Shown here: positions 38,216-47,338 of the stretch, piece after piece
How positions within the stretch are numbered: position 1 is the first letter of the stretch
Layout of the letters: every line of letters begins with the position of its first letter
Assembly (NCBI RefSeq): GCF_002902905.1
Contig: NZ_CP026124.1
Span: 4,526,001-4,590,000 of the forward strand
Source: Achromobacter sp. AONIH1
GTDB taxonomy: Bacteria; Pseudomonadota; Gammaproteobacteria; Burkholderiales; Burkholderiaceae_B
Direction: 5' to 3'
Length of the DNA: 64,000 bases
The notes under the pieces: generated by a model
The model's database searches: none
What the model was told of the DNA's origin: nothing
The model's input: only the letters and a program-made list of their open reading frames with translations
Made by a program: the position numbers and the translations under genes

Positions 38216-39244
38216 ATGAAAGATCTGGATTTGAACGATCCCAAGCGGCGGCGCCTGATGCAGGCCTCGCTCGTGATGGGAGGACTGGGCGCCCTGCTAT
38301 CGGTACGTGCGGCCGCCGCCCAGCGCTCGGCGATCAGCATGCAGCTGGGCTGGGTTCCCGGCGGCGGGCAAGTGGGCGAAGTGGTGGCCAAGCGGCTGGG
38401 CTTCTATGAACGGGAAGGCATCGATCTCAAGATCGAGCCCGGCGGGCCCAATATCGATGGCGTGGCCATCGTGGCCTCGGGCCGTGGGCAGACCGGACAG
38501 GTCTCGTCCAGCCCATCGGTCATGCTGGCGGTGTCCGAGGGACTCCCGATCAAGTGCTTCGCCGTCGGCGTGCAGCGCCATCCCTACGCCTTCTTTTCGC
38601 TGGGCAAGAACCCGATCCGCAAGCCTCAGGACATGATCGGCAAGCGCATCGGCATACACGCAACCGGCATGGTGCTGCTCAAGGCCATGCTGGCCCGGCA
38701 CCAGATCCCCGAGAACCAGGTCAGCATCGTGCCGATCGGCTCGGACATGATGCCCCTGCTCAGCGGCCGCGTGGACGCCGTGGCCGGCTGGCAGACCAAC
38801 GTCTCGGCGCTCAAGGCGCTGGGCGCCGAGCGCGTCGATATGAGCCTGTGGGACTCCGGCGTGCGCCTGTATGCCCTGCCCTATTACGCGCACACGGACA
38901 CGTTGCGCGATCATCCCGACCTGTTGCAACGCTTCCTGCGCGCGACCGCCAGCGGCTGGCACCACGCCAACCGCAATCGCGACCAGGCGGTGGAACTGCT
39001 GGTCAAGGAATTTCCCAGCCTGAACCAGGCCGACGAGCGCGTCGCGATCGACGTATTCATGGAGTACGTCTTCAACGACGAGACCAAGGCCAAGGGCTGG
39101 GGCAACATGGATCCGGCGGTATGGCAGGAGCAGATCTCCGCCTATGCCCAGCTCGGGCAGTTCCGCGCCCGCACGCCCAAGGTCGAGGACATCATGACGC
39201 TCGACATCCTGCAGGCCACCCAATCCGCGCGACTGGCGGGGTAA
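38216..39244 (+). CDS. ABC transporter substrate-binding protein (NMT1/SsuA type)
   Basis: A 342-aa periplasmic binding protein of the NMT1/ThiY/SsuA group. The N-terminus has a twin-arginine-like leader (PKRRRLMQASLVMGGLGALLS) with likely cleavage after RAAAAQ. Family blocks: LGWVPGGGQVGEVVAKRLGFYEREGIDLKIEPGG and HATGMVLLKAMLARHQI. The ligand is not identifiable; family members bind sulfonates, pyrimidines, nitrate or riboflavin. It opens a coupled gene run with an ATPase and permease, then catabolic enzymes, so it likely imports their substrate. It starts after AAGGAGA. Confidence 0.87.
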   Translation: MKDLDLNDPKRRRLMQASLVMGGLGALLSVRAAAAQRSAISMQLGWVPGGGQVGEVVAKRLGFYEREGIDLKIEPGGPNIDGVAIVASGRGQTGQVSSSPSVMLAVSEGLPIKCFAVGVQRHPYAFFSLGKNPIRKPQDMIGKRIGIHATGMVLLKAMLARHQIPENQVSIVPIGSDMMPLLSGRVDAVAGWQTNVSALKALGAERVDMSLWDSGVRLYALPYYAHTDTLRDHPDLLQRFLRATASGWHHANRNRDQAVELLVKEFPSLNQADERVAIDVFMEYVFNDETKAKGWGNMDPAVWQEQISAYAQLGQFRARTPKVEDIMTLDILQATQSARLAG

Positions 39245-39247
39245 ACG

Positions 39248-40066
39248 ATGCAACAAGCGATTCAATCCCCATCCGCCAGGACGGGCGCCGCCGGCGCGCG
39301 CCCGGACCTGTCGATCAGCTGCCGCGACATCAATGTCCGGTTCTTCAGCGACCGGCGCAGCACGACCGCGATCGAGGGCCTGAGCCTGGATGTCCCCGCG
39401 GGCGAGTTCCTGACCCTGCTTGGTCCCTCCGGCTGTGGCAAATCCACGTTCCTGCGCGTGGTGGCCGACCTGGTGCAGCCCAGCCGCGGCGAGATCAAGG
39501 TGCTCAACGACGCCCCGTCCGCCGCGCGCGCCCGGCGCGACATCGGCTTCGTGTTCCAGGACGCGGCCCTGCTGCCCTGGCGCACCGCGCTGCAGAACGT
39601 CGAGCTGCCGCTGGAGGTTGCCAATGGCCGCTCGCGCGCCGGCAAGGCGACGCCGCGCGAACTGCTGGAACTGGTCGGACTGAAGGGCCGCGAGGACGCG
39701 TACCCGCATGAAATGTCCGGCGGCATGCGTCAGCGCGTGGCGATTGCCCGCGCGCTGGTGAGCGATCCGCGTGTGCTGCTGATGGACGAACCGTTCGGCG
39801 CGCTCGATGAGATCACGCGCGACCGCCTCAACGAGGAACTGCGCCGCGTCTGGCGCGAGATGGGGCTGACGATCCTGTTCGTCACGCACAGCATCCACGA
39901 AGCGGCCTTCCTGGGCCAGCGCGTGCTGCTGCTTGCCGCCAATCCCGGCCGGGTCAAGGAGATCGTGCCGGTGATGCTGCCGGAGCAACGCACCCTGGCC
40001 ACCCGCGACACGGCGGAATTCGTTCAACTGTCCGCGCATCTGCGGCGCGTTCTGGAGACCTGCTGA
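39248..40066 (+). CDS. ABC transporter ATP-binding protein
   Basis: A 272-aa ATPase of the SsuB/TauB/NrtD group. Walker A GPSGCGKST, Q-loop FVFQDAALLPWRTALQNV, signature MSGGMRQRVAIARAL, Walker B VLLMDEPFGALDE and switch VTHSIHEA are all present. The gene begins 3 bases after the binding-protein stop and its own stop overlaps the permease start (TGATG). Confidence 0.92.
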   Translation: MQQAIQSPSARTGAAGARPDLSISCRDINVRFFSDRRSTTAIEGLSLDVPAGEFLTLLGPSGCGKSTFLRVVADLVQPSRGEIKVLNDAPSAARARRDIGFVFQDAALLPWRTALQNVELPLEVANGRSRAGKATPRELLELVGLKGREDAYPHEMSGGMRQRVAIARALVSDPRVLLMDEPFGALDEITRDRLNEELRRVWREMGLTILFVTHSIHEAAFLGQRVLLLAANPGRVKEIVPVMLPEQRTLATRDTAEFVQLSAHLRRVLETC

Positions 40067-40905
40067 TGAGCGCGTCCGAAATGAAGCTGAATCTGGCCAA
40101 GCCCGGCGTTGACGCCGAGGCGGACGCCTACCGGGCCAGCCGTCGCCGCAGCCTCTGGCGTTCGCGCTCGCTGCCGGCGCTGGGTATCCTCGGCATCGTG
40201 GCCGCCTGGTGGGCGGTGGTGGCGATCTTCGACGTCAAGCCCTTCATCGCGCCCACGCCGGGCCTGGTGCTGCAAACGCTGTACGACAAGCGCGACATCC
40301 TGCTGCAGAACCTCATGCCGACCGCGCTCGAGGCCGCCGGGGGATTCCTGCTCGGCAATCTGCTGGCGGCGCTGCTGGCGACGGTGTTCGTGCACAGCAA
40401 GACGTTGCGGGAGATTTTCTATCCGGTCGCCGGCATGATCAATTCGATCCCGATCGTCGCCAAGGCGCCGATCCTGGTGCTGATCATGGGCAACGGCATC
40501 GAGCCCAAGATCACGATCGCCGCCATGGTGTGCTTCTTCCCCACGCTGGTGAACATGGTTCGCGGGCTGGAAGACGTCAACCCCCAGTCGCTGGAGCTGA
40601 TGCGCGTGCTGTCGGCCAGCAAGCGCGAGATCTTCTTCAAGCTGCGGCTGTACAACTCGCTGCCCTATCTCTTCTCGGCGCTGCGCATCGCCGCCTCCAT
40701 GTCGGTGATCGGCGCGGTGGTCGGCGAATGGATCGGGGCCACGGCAGGCGTGGGCGCCATGATCATCCAGGCCACCTACGCCTTCGATTCGGCCTTGCTG
40801 TATGCCGCGATCGTCCTGTGCGCGGCCTTGTCCGGCAGCTTCTTCCTAATCATCACCCTGGTGGAGCGCTGGCTCATCAAATGGAAGCCCGAGCAGTCGC
40901 ATTGA
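40066..40905 (+). CDS. ABC transporter permease
   Basis: A 279-aa inner-membrane permease of the BPD family with about six transmembrane segments. The EAA-type loop reads LELMRVLSASKREIFFKLRLYNSLPYLFSALR. The start overlaps the ATPase stop by one base. With the two preceding genes it forms a complete importer. A 168-base gap then leads to the flavoprotein gene on the same strand. Confidence 0.9.
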   Translation: MSASEMKLNLAKPGVDAEADAYRASRRRSLWRSRSLPALGILGIVAAWWAVVAIFDVKPFIAPTPGLVLQTLYDKRDILLQNLMPTALEAAGGFLLGNLLAALLATVFVHSKTLREIFYPVAGMINSIPIVAKAPILVLIMGNGIEPKITIAAMVCFFPTLVNMVRGLEDVNPQSLELMRVLSASKREIFFKLRLYNSLPYLFSALRIAASMSVIGAVVGEWIGATAGVGAMIIQATYAFDSALLYAAIVLCAALSGSFFLIITLVERWLIKWKPEQSH

Positions 40906-41073
40906 GCGGCATGTAGCGGCACGGCCCGACACCCCCAAACCCGCTGGACGCGGTCCCCGAAACGCTGGCATCCCTGGCCGGCGGGGATCGCCGCAGCCCA
41001 AGCGCACGCATCGATGGCGCGCGAAGGCCCAGTGATCGGCACACTTTTTCGGAACACAGCCTGGAGGATAGAC

Positions 41074-42459
41074 ATGACAAAGATCGGCGATTGGCTTGAA
41101 CGGCCCGCCCGCGACGCACGGGTCGCGGCGCAGGCGGACGTAGTGGTGGTGGGCGGCGGACCCGCCGGACTGTCCGCGGCCCTGGCGGCGGCGCGCAACG
41201 GCGCCCGGACCATTCTGCTGGAGCGCTACAACCATCTGGGCGGCCTGGCTTCCGGCGGCATGGTGCTGGTGCTGGACGACATGTGGGACAGCCATCTGCG
41301 CGAGATCTCGGTGCGCGGCAACTGCCTGGACATGATCGAGCGCATGGCGGCGATGGGGCTGGCGCGTTTCCCCCGCTCGGACGAATGGGGCGAGGATCCC
41401 GCTGCGTACCGGCGCTGGGGCCGCTGGGGCACCTTTGATTTCCATAGTCAGAAGACGCCCCACCCCATCTGCTTCGCCGCCGCCTTCGACCCGGACGCCT
41501 ACAAGCGCGTGGCGCTGGAAATGGTGCAACAGGCCGGCGTGCAGCTACGCCTGCATTCCTGGTTCTCGCAGGCCCTGGTCGACGGCGACCGGATCAAGGG
41601 CGTCATCTGCGAAACCAAGAACGGCAGCGAGGCGATCCTGGCGGACATGGTGATCGACGCCACCGGCGACCTGGACGTCGCCGCTTCTGCCGGCGCGCCG
41701 CACATCAGCGACAGCTACATCACCACCACCGTGTTCCGCCTGGGTGGCGTGGACACCGAGGCGGCCGAGCGCTACGAGCGCGAGGAACCAGAGGCCTATG
41801 CCGAGCTTGATCGCCAGATCAAGCGCGTGCTGGGCGGCTCTTGGGGCATCTGGTGGATGAAGACGCCCCTGCCCGGCGTGGTCTGGTGCAACTGCCCGCA
41901 CATGGCCGGCATCGACGGGCTCAAGGTCGAAGACCTGACGCGCGCGGAAATCGTGGGCCGCCAGCACATCCACGCGCTGGTCGACTTCGTGCGCGGCAAG
42001 CTGCCCGGCTTCGAGCGGTGCTTCGTCGTCGACGTGGCCCCGCAGACCGGCGTGCGCCAGACCCGCCTGCTGGAAGGCGAGTATGTGATGACCAAGGAAG
42101 ACGTGGTGCAGCGCGTGCGCTTCGACGACAGCATCGCGCGCGGTCGTGACTACTACTACCCGTTCCGCGCCCTGCTGCCCAGGCGGATCGAAAACCTGCT
42201 GGTGGCCGGCCGGCACTATTCGGCGACCTCGCAGGCGCAGAAGATATCCCGCGAGATCCCGCCGTGCATGGCGATGGGCGAAGCCGCCGGCACCGCCGCC
42301 GCGCTGGCGCTGAACGCGGGCGTGACCGCGCGCGATATCGACGTGCGCGTCTTGCAGAAAACGCTGCGCGCCCAGGGCGCCGATCCCGGCGACCAGACCG
42401 GCCCTAACGCCGACGTCCCGGCCCTGGCCGCCTACGTGCGCCAGGCCGAAACCGCATGA
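41074..42459 (+). CDS. FAD-dependent oxidoreductase
   Basis: A 461-aa flavoprotein of the FAD_oxidored (PF12831-like) group. The Rossmann motif is VVVVGGGPAGLSAALAAARNGARTILLE (about residues 22-49), followed by the GGLASGG loop typical of this group. Later blocks are DATGDLDVAASAGAP and VAGRHYSATSQAQ...GEAAGTAAALA near the C-terminus. The substrate is unknown. It starts after TGGAGGATAGAC. Its stop overlaps the CoA-transferase start (ATGA). A downstream ferredoxin in the same run may be its electron partner. Confidence 0.82.
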   Translation: MTKIGDWLERPARDARVAAQADVVVVGGGPAGLSAALAAARNGARTILLERYNHLGGLASGGMVLVLDDMWDSHLREISVRGNCLDMIERMAAMGLARFPRSDEWGEDPAAYRRWGRWGTFDFHSQKTPHPICFAAAFDPDAYKRVALEMVQQAGVQLRLHSWFSQALVDGDRIKGVICETKNGSEAILADMVIDATGDLDVAASAGAPHISDSYITTTVFRLGGVDTEAAERYEREEPEAYAELDRQIKRVLGGSWGIWWMKTPLPGVVWCNCPHMAGIDGLKVEDLTRAEIVGRQHIHALVDFVRGKLPGFERCFVVDVAPQTGVRQTRLLEGEYVMTKEDVVQRVRFDDSIARGRDYYYPFRALLPRRIENLLVAGRHYSATSQAQKISREIPPCMAMGEAAGTAAALALNAGVTARDIDVRVLQKTLRAQGADPGDQTGPNADVPALAAYVRQAETA

Positions 42460-43646
42460 GCATCATGGAGAACCGCGATATGCAACAAGACCTGCCGCTG
42501 AGCGGCGTGCGCGTGATCGATTTCACCCAGGTGATGATGGGGCCGGTCTGCACGCAGACGCTGGGCGACTACGGCGCCGACGTCATCAAGATCGAGCGCA
42601 AGGGCGCGGGCGATCTCAGCCGCTCCACCTTCGAACCCGTGGCCGGCGCCGACAACCCGATCTTCTGCAGCCTGAACCGGAACAAGCGCAGCGTGGCGCT
42701 GGATCTGCGCGATCCGACGCACATGGCCCAGGTGAAGGCGCTGATCGCCGGCGCCGACGTCGTCGTCAACAACTTCCGCGCCGGCGTCATGGAGCGCATG
42801 GGCCTGGGCTACGACGATTGCAAGGCGCTCAACCCGCGCGTCATCTACGCGGTCGGCACCGGCTATGGCGAAACCGGCCCCTACGCATTCAAGGGCGGCC
42901 AGGACGTGCTGGCCCAGGCGATATCCGGCGTGATGGCGCGGCGCTCGGACGCATCGGTGCCTGTCTCGGTCTACCCGACGGCGCTGGCGGACTATTCGGC
43001 TGGCATGCACATGGTGCAAGGCATCCTGCTGGCGTTGCTGCACCGCGCGCGTACCGGCCAGGGCCAGAAGATCAGCGTGTCCCTGTACAACTCCATGCTG
43101 GCGATGCAGATGCAGGAAGCCGCCATGATCCTGATGGCCGATTCCGAGGTCAACTGGGCGGCCATGCCCCTGTGCGGCGTGTACGACACCCGCACGGGGC
43201 CGCTGGTGATGGTGGGCGCCTTCAAGCCCAATCCGCTGCGCGACATCTGCGCGGCGCTGGAAATCGACGACCTGTCGGCCGATCCGCGCTATTGCGACCT
43301 GACGCAGCAGTTCAAGAACAAGGCGGCGCTGCAGGCCATCTTCCGCGAGCGCTACGCCGGCAATACCCGCGAGCACTGGCTGGCGCGGCTGGAGGCGGTC
43401 GACATCCTCTGCTCGCCCGTGCGGGATCTGCGCGAAGCGCTGGTCGACCCGCAGACGCTGCACAACCAGATGCTGATCGAGGGCGACGGCGAAGGCCAGC
43501 GCGTGCGCTTCATCAACAGCCCGATCACGATGTCCAGCGCGCGGGTCAGCCTGCGCCGCGCGCCGCCCAGGCTCGGGCAGCATAACGAGGACGTGCTGCG
43601 CGAGCTGGCGCAAGGTCCGGACACCCCCGCCAAGGAGGCGCCATGA
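42456..43646 (+). CDS. CaiB/BaiF (family III) CoA-transferase
   Basis: A 396-aa CoA-transferase that moves CoA between carboxylic acids through an aspartyl intermediate. Family blocks: LPLSGVRVIDFTQVMMGP, LGDYGADVIKIE, FCSLNRNKRSVALDLR, and TALADYSAGMHMVQGILLAL, the Asp of which is the expected nucleophile. The start at 42456 overlaps the upstream stop; ATG 42480 has a good GGAGAA site and may be the true start. It probably activates the compound used by the neighbouring hydratase. Confidence 0.88.
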   Translation: MSIMENRDMQQDLPLSGVRVIDFTQVMMGPVCTQTLGDYGADVIKIERKGAGDLSRSTFEPVAGADNPIFCSLNRNKRSVALDLRDPTHMAQVKALIAGADVVVNNFRAGVMERMGLGYDDCKALNPRVIYAVGTGYGETGPYAFKGGQDVLAQAISGVMARRSDASVPVSVYPTALADYSAGMHMVQGILLALLHRARTGQGQKISVSLYNSMLAMQMQEAAMILMADSEVNWAAMPLCGVYDTRTGPLVMVGAFKPNPLRDICAALEIDDLSADPRYCDLTQQFKNKAALQAIFRERYAGNTREHWLARLEAVDILCSPVRDLREALVDPQTLHNQMLIEGDGEGQRVRFINSPITMSSARVSLRRAPPRLGQHNEDVLRELAQGPDTPAKEAP

Positions 43647-44416
43647 GCGTGCATCTGCGAATCGAGAACCATGTCGCCACGGTGACGCTGGCGCGGCCCG
43701 ACGTGCTCAACGCCGTCGACCTCGCCACCGAGGCCGCGCTGCAACGCATCTGGACCGAGATCGAGGGCCGCGACGACGTCCGCGTGGTCGTGCTCACCGG
43801 CGAAGGCGAGCGCGCCTTCTGCGTGGGCGCGGACCTGAAGAACCCCACCACCACCGGGCTGGAATACTGGGGCGCGGCGCGCCCTGGCGGCTTCGGCGGC
43901 ATCGCGTTGCGCGAGACCCTGAACGTGCCGGTCGTGGCCCGGGTCAACGGTTTCGCGCTGGGCGGCGGCTTCGAGATGGTGCTGGGCTGCGACATCGTGG
44001 TGGCCTGCGAGGAAGCCAGTTTCGGCCTGCCGGAGGCGCTGGTGGGCCGCATGCCGCTGGACGGCGGCATGACGCTGCTGCAGCGGCAGATTCCCTACCG
44101 CAAGGCGATGGCGATGCTGCTGACAGGTCGCCGAATCCCGGCGCGCGAGGCCGCCGAACTCGGCCTGATCAACGAAGTGGTCCCGCGCGCCGGCCTGGAC
44201 GAGGCGGTGCAACGATGGGTCGACGCCCTGCTGGCCTGCGCCCCGCTGTCGCAGCAGGCCATCAAGCAGGTGGTGCGCAAGACCGGCACCCTGTCGCCCG
44301 CCGACGCCCAGGCGCTGCGCCTGCCGGCGCTGGTCGCGGCCCTGCAATCCGAGGACGCGCACGAAGGCGTGCTCGCGTTCCAGCAGAAGCGCAAACCACA
44401 ATGGCGGGGAAGATAA
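43643..44416 (+). CDS. Enoyl-CoA hydratase/isomerase
   Basis: A 257-aa crotonase-fold enzyme. The oxyanion-hole segment FCVGADLKN and the block NGFALGGGFEMVLGCDIVVA contain one conserved Glu; a second Glu is in FGLPEALVGRMPLDGG, so both hydratase carboxylates appear present. Start and stop are coupled to the CoA-transferase and ferredoxin by overlaps of four bases and one base. It probably hydrates or isomerises the CoA ester made by the CaiB-type enzyme. Confidence 0.9.
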   Translation: MSVHLRIENHVATVTLARPDVLNAVDLATEAALQRIWTEIEGRDDVRVVVLTGEGERAFCVGADLKNPTTTGLEYWGAARPGGFGGIALRETLNVPVVARVNGFALGGGFEMVLGCDIVVACEEASFGLPEALVGRMPLDGGMTLLQRQIPYRKAMAMLLTGRRIPAREAAELGLINEVVPRAGLDEAVQRWVDALLACAPLSQQAIKQVVRKTGTLSPADAQALRLPALVAALQSEDAHEGVLAFQQKRKPQWRGR

Positions 44417-44745
44417 TGACCTACGTGATCGCTTCCGGCTGCATCGACGTCAAGGACCGCGCCTGCGTCAAATGCTGCCCCGTCGACTGCATCTACGAGG
44501 GCGGGCGCACGCTGTACATCCATCCGGACGAGTGCATCAGCTGCGGCATCTGCGTGTCCGTCTGTCCGACCGAAGCGATCCACGACGCCCAGGAGCTGCC
44601 GCCTCACGAAGCCGTGTTCGCGGCGGTCAACCGGGAGTTCTTCGGACCGGACGTAAGCGGCCTGGGTTCGCCCGGCGGCGCGGACGGCGTGCAGCCCTCG
44701 GCCTGCGACCATCCCATGGTCGCGGCCTATCCGGCGCGCGGGTAG
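44416..44745 (+). CDS. Two-cluster bacterial ferredoxin
   Basis: A 109-aa ferredoxin of the 7Fe/8Fe type. The N-terminal pattern CIDVKDRACVKCCPVDCIY carries the first set of cysteines and CISCGICVSVCPTEAI the second, complete CxxCxxxC-P set. An extended C-terminal tail (about 45 residues) is typical of the 7Fe group. It is the last gene in the coupled run, starting in the hydratase stop codon (TAATG). It is a likely electron carrier for the flavoprotein three genes upstream. A long inverted repeat begins at the base after its stop. Confidence 0.9.
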   Translation: MTYVIASGCIDVKDRACVKCCPVDCIYEGGRTLYIHPDECISCGICVSVCPTEAIHDAQELPPHEAVFAAVNREFFGPDVSGLGSPGGADGVQPSACDHPMVAAYPARG

Positions 44746-44799
44746 CTAGTGTGTCGTCCCGTAGTTTCGTGCGGGCGTATCCGCGGGACGGCACACTAG
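44746..44799. repeat. 16-bp inverted repeat between ferredoxin and LysR genes
   Basis: CTAGTGTGTCGTCCCG (44746-44761) pairs with CGGGACGGCACACTAG (44784-44799), with only one non-Watson-Crick pair (T-G). The loop is 22 bases. It starts right after the ferredoxin TAG and ends 69 bases before the LysR start. It has no T-tract. Confidence 0.8.
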
Positions 44800-44868
44800 G
44801 GCCAATGCTAGTGCCGGCGCGCCCGGGATCGCGGGCAGAATCCCGGGATTGCAACCAGAAGACTCTCC

Positions 44869-45783
44869 ATGCACGCCAGCGTCCTGAAGTACTTTGTCGA
44901 AGTCGCCCGTTGCGGATCGATCCGCAAGGCCGCGCAGAACCTCTATGTCGCCTCCAGCGCGGTGAACCGGCAGATCCTCAAGCTGGAAGCCGAGATGGGC
45001 ACCGATCTGTTCGACCGCCTGCCCAACGGCATACGCCTGAACGCGGCCGGCGAGCGCATGCTGCAGCATATCCGCGCGACCCTCAACGATTTCCACCTGA
45101 TGCGCGGCGAGCTGGACGAGCTGAAGGACGAACGCACGGGCCACGTATCGGTTGCAGCGATGGATTCGCTGTTCGTCGACCTGCTGCCCGCGGCTGTCGA
45201 GGAGTTCTCGGGACAGTACCCCGCCGTCACGTATGCCATCACCGCCGTCACGCCCTGGGATGTGGCGTCCAAGGTGCTCAGCGGCGAGTACGACGTGGGC
45301 ATCACCTTCATTTCCAAGCTGCCGGCCGGCCTCGACGTGATGACCCAGGTCGCGCTGCCGCCTGGCGTGGTGATGGCATCCTCGCATCCGCTGGCCAGGA
45401 AGGACGTCGTGAGCTTTGCCGACTGCCGCAGCCATGCCTTCCTGCGGCTGGAGGGACGCTTTCCCATGCAGGGAGGCGTGTCGCCGAAGTTCTCCGAATT
45501 CTGGGATCTGCTGACCCCCAGCGTGACCTGCAACTCCACCTTGCTGCTCAAGCGCCTGATCGTCACCGGACGCGGCATTTCCTTTTTCTCGAAGCTGGCG
45601 TTCCTGGAGGAAATCTCCAGCGGCGAAGTGGTGTGGCGTCCCATCGAGGAGCCCAATATCAACGCCCTGACCGTCGGCATCGTCGTGCCGAGCCAGCGGC
45701 CGCTATCCAAGGTGACGCTGGAATTCGCCCGCGGCGTCGCCCAACGCATCAAGCGCCTGGAGCTATCGCTGCTCGATGCCTGA
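44869..45783 (+). CDS. LysR-family regulator of the catabolic cluster
   Basis: A 304-aa LysR regulator with helix-turn-helix SIRKAAQNLYVASSAVNRQILKLE (residues 17-40) and a sensor domain. It lies on the same strand as the flanking enzymes, 123 bases after the ferredoxin, and the aldehyde dehydrogenase follows 69 bases later. Position suggests control of the cluster; the inducer is unknown. Confidence 0.85.
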   Translation: MHASVLKYFVEVARCGSIRKAAQNLYVASSAVNRQILKLEAEMGTDLFDRLPNGIRLNAAGERMLQHIRATLNDFHLMRGELDELKDERTGHVSVAAMDSLFVDLLPAAVEEFSGQYPAVTYAITAVTPWDVASKVLSGEYDVGITFISKLPAGLDVMTQVALPPGVVMASSHPLARKDVVSFADCRSHAFLRLEGRFPMQGGVSPKFSEFWDLLTPSVTCNSTLLLKRLIVTGRGISFFSKLAFLEEISSGEVVWRPIEEPNINALTVGIVVPSQRPLSKVTLEFARGVAQRIKRLELSLLDA

Positions 45784-45852
45784 ATGGCGGCCCTTGAAGA
45801 CAGCCGCCCTGCTCCGTCCACAACCCCATCTCACTCTACCCACATTGATCCC

Positions 45853-47283
45853 ATGAAACCGAACTTCATTGCCGGCCAGTGGCTGGATAGCGCGGCCAGC
45901 GTCGCCAACATCAATCCTTCCGACACGCGCGACACGATCGATCATTATGCCCAGGCCGACGCCGGCATGGCCGAAGCCGCGATCGCCGCCGCGCACGAAG
46001 CCAAGGCGGCATGGGGCTTCTGCAGCCCGCAGGCCCGCGCGGATGCCCTGGATCGCATCGGCGCCGAAATCCTCGCGCGCCGCGAAGAGCTGGGCCGGCT
46101 GCTGTCTCGGGAAGAAGGCAAGACGCTGCCCGAAGGCATCGGCGAAGTCACGCGCGCCGGCTACATCTTCAAGTTCTACGCCGGCGAAGCCCTGCGCCAG
46201 CGCGGCGACAAGCTGGCCTCGGTCAGGCCTGGCATAGAGATCGACGTGACGCGCGAACCCGTGGGCACGGTCGGCATCATCGCGCCCTGGAACTTTCCGA
46301 TCGCCATTCCCGCCTGGAAAATCGCGCCCGCGCTGGCCTATGGCAATACGGTCGTGTTCAAGCCCGCCGAACTGGTGCCGGGCTGCGCCTGGGTGCTGGC
46401 CGAGATCATCAGCCGCGCCGGCCTGCCGGCAGGCGTCTTCAACCTGGTGATGGGTCGCGGCTCGCAGGTGGGTCAGGCGCTGCTGGACGACCGCCGCATC
46501 GACGCCATCTCCTTCACCGGTTCGGTCGCCACGGGCCGGCGCGTGGCGCAGGCCGCCGCGCAACGCATGGCCAAGGCCCAGCTGGAAATGGGTGGCAAGA
46601 ATCCGATGGTGGTGCTGGACGACGCCGACCTGGACGTCGCCGTCGAGTGCGCGGTGCAAAGCGCGTTCTATTCCACCGGACAACGCTGCACGGCATCGAG
46701 CCGGATCATCGTCGAGCAAGGCGTCTACGCGCGCTTCCTGCAGAAGTTGCGGGACCGCGCGGCCTCGCTCAGGATCGGCCACGCGCTGGAAGCCGGAACC
46801 GACATCGGCCCCGTCGCCAGCCGCGACCAACTGGAACAGAACCTGCGCTACGTGGACATCGGCAGGCAGGAAGGCGCGCGGTTGCTGTGCGGCGGCGGCG
46901 AGCTGCAACTCGGCACGCCGGGCCACTACATGGCGCCCGCCATCTTCGCGGACTGCGACAACGCCATGCGCATCTGCCGCGAGGAAATCTTCGGGCCGGT
47001 CGCGGCGGTCATGCCGGCACGCGACTACGAACACGCGCTGGCCCTTGCCAACGACACGGAATTCGGCCTTGCCAGCGGCATCTGTTCGACGTCCCTGAAG
47101 CACGTGCAGCACTTCAAGCGGCATGCGCAGGCCGGCATGGTGATGGTGAACGTGCCGACCGCCGGTGTGGACTACCACGTGCCCTTCGGCGGCCGGAAGG
47201 GATCCAGCCTCGGTTCGCGCGAGCAAGGCAGCCACGCGATCGAGTTCTACACCACGGTGAAGACCGCCTACGTGGCGGGCTGA
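45853..47283 (+). CDS. NAD(P)-dependent aldehyde dehydrogenase, KGSADH-like
   Basis: A 476-aa aldehyde dehydrogenase. Catalytic residues are visible: Asn in PWNFP, Glu in LEMGGKNP, Cys in STGQRCTASSR, and the nucleotide loop SFTGSVATGRRV. The C-terminal HVPFGGRKGSSLGSREQG resembles alpha-ketoglutarate semialdehyde dehydrogenases, but the substrate remains an inference. The start at 45853 (MKPNFIAG) matches family N-termini; ATG 45784 directly after the LysR stop is an alternative. It ends the plus-strand run and faces the LysP-like gene. Confidence 0.88.
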   Translation: MKPNFIAGQWLDSAASVANINPSDTRDTIDHYAQADAGMAEAAIAAAHEAKAAWGFCSPQARADALDRIGAEILARREELGRLLSREEGKTLPEGIGEVTRAGYIFKFYAGEALRQRGDKLASVRPGIEIDVTREPVGTVGIIAPWNFPIAIPAWKIAPALAYGNTVVFKPAELVPGCAWVLAEIISRAGLPAGVFNLVMGRGSQVGQALLDDRRIDAISFTGSVATGRRVAQAAAQRMAKAQLEMGGKNPMVVLDDADLDVAVECAVQSAFYSTGQRCTASSRIIVEQGVYARFLQKLRDRAASLRIGHALEAGTDIGPVASRDQLEQNLRYVDIGRQEGARLLCGGGELQLGTPGHYMAPAIFADCDNAMRICREEIFGPVAAVMPARDYEHALALANDTEFGLASGICSTSLKHVQHFKRHAQAGMVMVNVPTAGVDYHVPFGGRKGSSLGSREQGSHAIEFYTTVKTAYVAG

Positions 47284-47298
47284 GAGCTTGCCGCGATG

Positions 47299-47328
47299 CC
47301 GGCGCCCTCCCCGCCGGGACGGCGCCGG
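47299..47328. terminator. GC hairpin between convergent genes
   Basis: CCGGCGCC/GGCGCCGG, a perfect 8-bp stem with a 14-base loop, between the aldehyde dehydrogenase and permease stops. No T-tract; a weak or bidirectional terminator is plausible. Confidence 0.45.
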
Positions 47329-47338
47329 TGCTTGCTGA

